Of a DNA stretch of 64,000 nucleotides, positions 11,810 to 64,000 are shown one piece after another (the first letter of the stretch is position 1; each line of letters starts with the position of its first letter). The notes beneath the pieces are model-generated. The model had not been told where the DNA came from and ran no database searches. It saw only the letters and a program-made list of their open reading frames with translations. This DNA comes from Macrobrachium rosenbergii (Eukaryota; Arthropoda; Malacostraca; Decapoda; Palaemonidae), in contig NC_089743.1 of assembly GCF_040412425.1 (NCBI RefSeq), positions 85,099,971 through 85,163,970 on the forward strand, read 5' to 3'. Both the position numbers and the translations under genes were made by a program.

Positions 11810-12577
11810 ATATAATGAGGGTAGATATGTACCTCTTGTTTGTGGAGCAGTGAAAAGACTTTCAAGGTACTGGTGGCTTGAATATTTGTTTATGCTTGTA
11901 ATCAGTCAACTACCGTATCTCGGCGTCACAAACGATTAAAGTGCTATCAGTTAACACCTCGTTTAAATCTCTGGCCAGGGGATAAGCCACATATTCCTGA
12001 TAACAGGTATCAATGAAGTGGGTAAAATTAGAAAGGTAGATAATAACGAAACTACGTTCTGATAAAAAGCCACTTCCTCCCGCAAAAAAAAAAAAAACCG
12101 ATGTATGGTGAAATATAAAACTATGTCAGAGTTACGTTAATTTTTTTTCAGAGATATATTGTTGTTACATAGATATTTTATTTTTTATATCGCATAGAAA
12201 ATTTTAAAGATTTTCTAGGCTACACTTACCAGTTAGGATTTATATGGGAAACGTTAAACGGAAATTTAAATTTAAACTTTTCTGACAAGTAAAACAATTG
12301 AATGGTGAATTATACACCTGTATTTGGAATTTATAACCCTTGATTACACAAGACTTAATTAACTTAATTAAACTGGTCATGTCTTCAATGCCTACCGGTA
12401 GCCTACTTTGTATATTGTTATTTTAGGTAATGAATGCACGTATATACATCCATATACATCAACGTGCAGGCAAGCGAATGTACATAAGTGTATAAATTAT
12501 TATGTATATCATACATAGGTAAACACAAAGTTTTATCATTCCATCTTGAATTAGGATAACACTTATTCTCTAACCAA

Positions 12578-12579
<2 letters not shown>

Positions 12580-12647
<68 letters not shown>

Positions 12648-12775
12648 TAACTGATCTAAAATACGGAACTTATGAATATAAAAATAAAGACAAATCCTTA
12701 GTTGGAAAGGCCCCAACGTCAAGAAAGGCCTTGCAGCACTCCGTTGTTTCTCTTTCCTTCAAATGGATTTTTTAT

Positions 12776-12808
<33 letters not shown>

Positions 12809-12851
12809 TATATATATATATATATACATATATATAACATATATATATATA

Positions 12852-12922
<71 letters not shown>
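12580..12922. repeat. (AT)n tracts and (GT)n tract
   Basis: AT at 12580-12646 and 12778-12852, then about 33 GT repeats at 12855-12921. The frame continuing to 13212 (lysine/glutamate-rich) shows no known domain. Confidence 0.95.
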
Positions 12923-15303
<2,381 letters not shown>

Positions 15304-16743
15304 TATTAACTCAATAGATACCTCTGTCGCTAGCCAGTATAAAATACCCCTGAAATATGTTAAAAAAAGCTAAGCTTGAAAAAAAAAAGTCTGCACCATG
15401 TTTCATTTAACTGGTAACCACTTAATTATCAGGTAATTAAGGTTGTCCTCTTAAATTTATTTATCAAGAAATAAATCCCCGTAATCATTCATAGAGATCA
15501 AGGTAACTAATGTTTGACTACTCTAGGTCTCAAGTTCTTATAAGGGATTATCTGCTTATATATTAATTTTTTTTTTTTTTTGGAAAGTTCTGGTTCTCTC
15601 TGCATATTTTCAATGCCAGCTCATTAAGCCAGACTCGTAACCCATTATTGTGACATTCTTAGTAATTGCATGTTCTGGTCACTTTTATACCTGCACTCAG
15701 CCCAATTTTTTTTTTATTAATCTATTATATTATACAGGTGTGCTTCTCACTAATTTTCGCCCTCCTTCCTCCCACTCTCTCTGAATTACACACACATATA
15801 CACTCATGCAGGGAAACCATGAAATCATCAGTAGACCAGTGGGAACACTAATAACATATAATATTAATTTTGGAATTCAAGGCAAAAATCAATTTAAACA
15901 ACTTTAAGGACTACCTGGAAATATCAATATAACTGATGTTCTTGGACAGAGCTGATTCTCTTGATCCTTTATAACTGAAGGTTTCACCTACACAGTTCAA
16001 TCTTTATTTCAGAAGTCTGCAATACGTAATCGATTCTCTTGACCTGCTTCACTCGTGACCATAAATTTATTTACCAATACAAAAACAGGTATTTTCTAAG
16101 TTACAACGAAGCTCCTGCAAACCTTATATATTTATCGAAAATAGACACTTCAAATCATATGGACCTGGAAAATCTACGTGCAGTATCATGTCAACATATA
16201 AACAGATTGCAACAGATGCGTAGAAAAAGTTGGGTCAGACTAGATATTTTACACAAAATGGTTCAGAGTTTTGTTTTTCATTTCATTTTCTTAAATGCAG
16301 TGACTTGGCCAGGTAACCCAGAGGCCACTCTCTACACGAACCCCGAAAGCCAGTGAACTGAAAATGCTGGAAAATGGAGAGGCTCAAGCGAGGAAAGTAA
16401 TAAATTTAGTTCTTAAAGGATTTGGGGTTGGAAAAGTTAGCGGAAAAGAACGCAGGATGTTCAACAGTAAAATCTTTCTCAAGAATATGCTAAAATCAAT
16501 TATCAATAAATGTGAAGTGACTTTATAATATTTTTTTGAACCTTTTTTAAGAGCGTACTTGAATATATCAGTTCATGAAAAGTAGCCTCATTATAATCAC
16601 TTACCACAAGAAAAATCATTTTATTATTGAATACCATTAATTAATGGTGCCATACCACTCGTGTCAAGTAGGTTGACTTATACAAATTAATTATTTAAAC
16701 ATTAATATATTATTCATTAATAGAATTTTCTTTTTTGTTTCAG
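15304..16743. other. Upstream region of the guanylate cyclase gene
   Basis: No TATA/initiator arrangement could be assigned. A frame at 16039-16356 is unrecognised. The promoter may lie further upstream if there are earlier UTR exons. Confidence 0.4.
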
Positions 16744-16862
16744 AAACATCTTACAATCATCCATCTACATCTTGAAGTGAACAGTGAACTAAAGTCGATT
16801 TCAGTTAGTGAATGTCAACCTTTCAGTTACAATTTTTATACACTTAAGAATTATGCAATAAA
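16744..16862 (+). other. Possible 5' UTR exon of the guanylate cyclase gene
   Basis: A T-rich tract ending TTTCAG at 16743 and a strong donor AAAGTAAGT at 16863 frame a 119-bp non-coding segment a little upstream of the start codon. An AACAG acceptor follows near 16903, which would imply a very small intron. Transcript data would be needed; the leader could equally run unspliced to 17075. Confidence 0.2.
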
Positions 16863-17075
16863 GTAAGTTTTCATTCCCATTGGACTGAAACTAACTCTTA
16901 ACAGAATGGAGTTAAATCTGTCAAATTTTTTCGTGAGAGACATGAGCAAGTGCCTGTATCTGCTTTATAGACCTATGACAGATATATAGGACTAATGTCA
17001 GCCAGAAAATGGAGTTGCTGATTCTCAGTATAATGGAATAATTAATAAAAGAAAAAAAATCGAAAAAGTGCGAGT

Positions 17076-60688
<43,613 letters not shown>

Positions 60689-61015
60689 CATATTCTGAAA
60701 ATTGTGCTCTAAAATTATGTGTTGTAATATAAAGACGATCAGTGTATAAGAACAGATGACACTAGATGTGGCGCATTTCATTTGATTTGTAAATGAAAGA
60801 AAAAGTTTGTGAGAAAAGGATAGTTAATGAGATTATGAACTCAGTGAATTATCCTTCAGTTTCCGTGTGATGTACAAGCAAAGAGGTTTAACCTTGGACA
60901 AAAGTGCTAGCCTCAAAGATGATTATGTCATTTCTGTGTAATATTCCTAAACCTATAATCACAAATGCGTGTTTGCATATATATACATAAACACACACAC
61001 ACACTATATATATAT
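60689..61015 (+). other. Probable 3' UTR of the guanylate cyclase gene
   Basis: No AATAAA signal is seen here; an AATATA variant lies near 60727. The UTR end cannot be placed from sequence alone. Confidence 0.35.
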
Positions 61016-61019
61016 GACA

Positions 61020-61393
61020 TTTTTTCAGACCATGATTTATATCCAATCATGAAGCTACAAATGTCGTTTAATCTCAAATTCACGCTACTTTGGGAATATC
61101 CCCGATGGGGAATTATCACCGAAGGGGAATTTATATGTGATAAATGGATCGGTATTGCCGGGTCTCGATCCCTCGACACAGTTACCTTCCAACGACTCCA
61201 GTCGACGGTCTATCCACTGAGCCATCAAGAGAGGCGTAAGTTAATGCCGAATCTGCTGTACTTGTTTACCCGTCGAGAGCGGGAAAATTGTACTTAGCTT
61301 CGGCATTAACCCACCTCCACCATGTAGCTCATTGGTACATTTAGAACACACAGCTCTTATTATGAAATTTTCATCACGCCGTGATTTAATACA

Positions 61394-61395
<2 letters not shown>
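61020..61395 (-). mobile_element. tRNA-derived SINE, family D
   Basis: On the - strand, TTGATGGCTCAGTGGATAG (A-box) and GAGGGATCGAGACC (degenerate B-box) are followed by a body containing GATAATTCCCC-like and ATATTCCCAAAGTAGCGTGA blocks. The same body block occurs at about 11570-11665 beside (AT)n. A related GATGAAAATTTCATAATAAG block lies near 61360. Confidence 0.65.

Positions 61396-61397
<2 letters not shown>

Positions 61398-61452
<55 letters not shown>
61398..61452. repeat. (AT)n tract in the right flank
   Basis: AT repeat at the end of the family D element, followed by a short GT run. Confidence 0.95.
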
Positions 61453-61454
<2 letters not shown>

Positions 61455-61894
61455 TACAGTGTGTGTGTGTTTGTGTAAACTCTTTGAGGCTTTAATATTC
61501 CACTGATAAAAAATTATTAACGTTGCATGTTAACGTTGTTCCTGAATTAACTATCTTGTGGTCGATGTTTTCTGTCTCCTTGTACAATTTCCAATTGTTT
61601 CAGTGTTAATAATACCATGAAAATATTAAAAAATACAAAGACAAAGACTAAATCAGTTTGTTTCATGAGAACCTTCTGCTACCCTAGGATTTCGTCATTA
61701 GGAATAATACAGTTAATGAAAGAGGAGATGGGAGTTTATTGAACTCAACAGATAAAAATAAAGATTCCTGCTGATTAAACGCAAAGTTAGTTATTCTTAT
61801 GATAAAAGGGTAAACCCAGAATCTCTATTGTTTTGTATGGGAAGAAGGCTTGATCGTCAATCATTTATAAGTATTCAGTTTCACCTGGAAATAG

Positions 61895-62165
61895 ATGATA
61901 AGGACAAGTCTTCTCTCTGTGGAACTGAACTGCTGACTTGTGATTTGCAGATCACACTATATCCACCAAACCACAGGGAAATAGAATGAGTGGAACTAGA
62001 TACACTGAAAGTTAGGAAACCTACTGTACCCATATATATGGTTTTACCCTCTCCACAGCCCATCTACTCACTGTTGGTGGAGTGGGCAATGGGTAAAATC
62101 ACAGATATGGGTACAGTAGGCTCACTATGATTCTAAAGTTTGTGCAGTAGCATTTCTGGTGCTGA
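61895..62165. repeat. Inverted tRNA-like repeat pair
   Basis: CCTACTGTACCCATATATAT (62019) is inverted against ATATGGGTACAGTAGG (about 62106). Outside it, a - strand TGGTTTGGTGGATATAGTGT / CAGTTCAGTTCC and a + strand GGTGCTGAGTGCATATAGTG both look like decayed tRNA heads. Confidence 0.6.
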
Positions 62166-62169
62166 GTGC

Positions 62170-62402
62170 ATATAGTGTTGGCCTGAAAAATCACGGGTCA
62201 GCTATGCTTTAAATCCCCAGAGGAAGTTGAAAAATCACGGATCTGCTACGGTTCAAATCCCCATAGAGTAAGTTGAAAATCAGAGTCAGCTGTCGTTCAA
62301 ATCCCCAGAGAAGGTTGAAAAATCACAGGTCCGCTACAATTCAGATCCCCAGAGAAGGTGGAAAAACCATGGGTCAGCTACAGTTCAAATCCCCAAAGAG
62401 GA
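62170..62402 (+). repeat. About five tandem 45-60-bp units with B-box-like cores
   Basis: Repeats of (G)TTGAAAAATCACGGGTC.GCTACGGTTCAAATCCCCAGAGA-type sequence. Each unit ends in TTCAAATCCCC, close to the RNA polymerase III B-box GGTTCAAATCC. It begins from the tRNA-like head just upstream. Confidence 0.8.
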
Positions 62403-62836
62403 GATTTGTCTTTATTATTGCCAATAATGTTGCCGTAGTCAACATTTTTTCTGTGTTGACCCCATGTTGCTGTCAGCAGTGGTTAACTTTCCATCATTTT
62501 GTAGTCATAAAACCATTACTAGAAAGATGGTCTACACTCTATTTCTGCCATTATTGTTACTAGAAATTTCCACTTTGCACTTTTTTATTGGTGCATGTTA
62601 GAATAGTAAGAGTAGAAGATCTCAGTTCGCAGGGTGGGGGTAGGAGGGAAGGCAATAGCCAATACATAACAAAAAGATATTTGTCTTTTAGATATGAGCT
62701 TTTGATGGGTAAATTGAAGGGCATTAAGCATTATTTTTGGGAAGATTAATTTAACTATTCGGTCTTTGTGGCCTCTGACATTTTTGAGAACCTGAACAGC
62801 TAAAATCTTGCTAGAAATGAATGGCTTAATAATACT

Positions 62837-63560
62837 TCAAGCAAAATAATAACAAATGAATATGAGAGTGGAAAAAGATTTGGGATGACGTTGTGTCTTA
62901 GAGGCATATAATTTAATAGAGTAACATGACCTGAATTTCCAGTTTGGAAAAAAGCAATTGTCTTCTGAGATGAACAGCAGAAGAAGGCTGGGAAGTGAAT
63001 GTAAAGGAAATATGAAGGGCTGAACCACTGGCAAAAGCATAAACTGCACTGCATGAAACAGGAGAGGACAATCAATAAAGGTAAGTCATAAACAGAGCTG
63101 TGAGAAACACCACTGCGCTGTGAAAGTGATTACATATTGCACTGGGAGCACTTACAGACATAAACAGAATAAAAATAAAGCTAGTAAAGTTTAAAGAGAA
63201 AAATAATAAACCCAAAACCAGGATGTCTGGCTGGTGGAGTCTTGTGGTGTAGGCCATCAAATGCTTTTGAGACATCCAAAACTGTGATAAAAGACTCTCA
63301 GTAGTCCTGCACAGATGACCAAGTACCAGTGAAATAAGACTCAAGGTAAACAGTAGATCTGGACTTACAGAAGCTATACTGGTGATCAGAAGAAGGAAAA
63401 TTGGAATCACTGTTTCTAAGGAAGTGGAATATATCAAATTTTCAAACATTTTACCAATAGAAGTAGATGAACCATCAGAGTGGAAGTTGAAGGAGAATGT
63501 GACCACCTTCCTTTTACAAGAGATAAGTATTAGGAAGAATAAGTGAAGACGTAATAATCA
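62837..63560 (-). pseudogene. Broken non-LTR retrotransposon reverse transcriptase
   Basis: Read on the - strand across several frames: IGKMFENLIYS (finger motif, like SKVFE.LI), then SDHQYSFCKSRST, a TGA, VLDVSKAFDGLHHK (palm motif A, D..KAFD), then VYAFASGSALHISFTFTSQP where the catalytic YADD has become FASG. KLYASKTQRHPKSF follows, like the FNASKTQ block of Jockey/L2-type elements. The pieces occupy at least three frames with internal stops, so this is a dead fragment. Region 63560-64000 may hold more of the same element, but I see no motif there. Confidence 0.75.
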
Positions 63561-64000
63561 GGAAAAAATGGCAGCAAAACACAAGAGCTAGTTTGTCCAT
63601 TAAAGAGCAAGCGTCCTGCAGTCCCTATGAAGGGAGAATACTGGGAAGGGTTATGTAGGAGAATCAATATTAGGATGATGTAATTAAAAAGTTGGACTTA
63701 CGAACATTCTTAAGAACGTTGTTGACGAAGGGCTGGAAATCTTTCTCCATAGGAGACAAAATCAAGATATCAGGTGTTCTTTAAAACTAGTAAGACTCTT
63801 GGGGCCATGTATACTTATATGCATTTACAAAAAGCAAACTAAGACTGGAGTAATGGTTAGAATATTGTCTATGACTCATCATGCCATCACCACTGGAAGT
63901 GGTTTGCTGTGCATTACAGCCAATGCCTGGTATGAAAGCAAGATTAACTACAAATCGTTTCAAGCAATCTGAGCAAAGACGCAATTCGAATGTTGGTTTT

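Overview
The window is animal genomic DNA, almost certainly from a decapod crustacean. A caridean prawn is my best guess, from the dense (AT)n, (CT)n and (GT)n microsatellites and the kinds of dispersed repeats; I cannot name the species. It holds one intact-looking host gene spread over about 43.6 kb, two decayed transposon coding remnants, and a large repeat load that fills the introns and flanks.

The host gene lies on the + strand from 17076 to 60688. I could assemble 22 coding exons with GT/AG borders and compatible phases. They encode a single-pass receptor guanylate cyclase of the natriuretic-peptide-receptor (NPR) type, about 1221 residues. Exon 1 carries a signal peptide, an unusual acidic dibasic-rich N-terminal region and the start of the ligand-binding domain. 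Exons 2-8 complete the ANF-receptor ligand-binding domain, exon 9 encodes the membrane span, and exons 10-16 the kinase homology domain. Exon 17 encodes the dimerisation helix, and exons 18-22 the cyclase catalytic domain and a short tail. Ligand binding outside the cell would control cGMP synthesis inside it. In crustaceans cGMP is linked to CHH/MIH-family neuropeptide signalling, but the sequence does not identify this receptor's ligand. Exon 1 contains an apparent one-base frame disruption near 17519-17588, which may be an assembly error or a real lesion.

Left flank (1-17075): a decayed Mutator-like transposase (1319-2670, - strand), inverted SINE pairs, two foldback elements including a near-perfect palindrome of about 620 bp centred at 5258/5259, an inverted pair of tRNA-like sequences (8148-8320), two back-to-back hairpins (11051-11129) and long microsatellites. 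Right flank (60689-64000): tRNA-derived repeats, a short array of B-box-like units, and a broken non-LTR reverse transcriptase (about 62850-63560, - strand).

Introns: intron 1 has a large inverted repeat (19598-20654). Intron 3 has 20-bp and 24-bp minisatellites. Intron 8 has a 3.7-kb array of a 36-bp unit. Intron 12 has a complete 344-bp hAT-type MITE with 8-bp target duplications. Intron 13 has a 1.4-kb array of a 35-bp unit beside four copies of a roughly 150-180-bp module. Intron 14 has a dispersed element whose own tail has expanded into a minisatellite. Intron 16 has an inverted-dimer element with a hammerhead-like core. No CRISPR, operon or bacterial feature is present. Most long open frames in the window are artefacts of tandem repeats whose period is a multiple of three, or of dinucleotide tracts.
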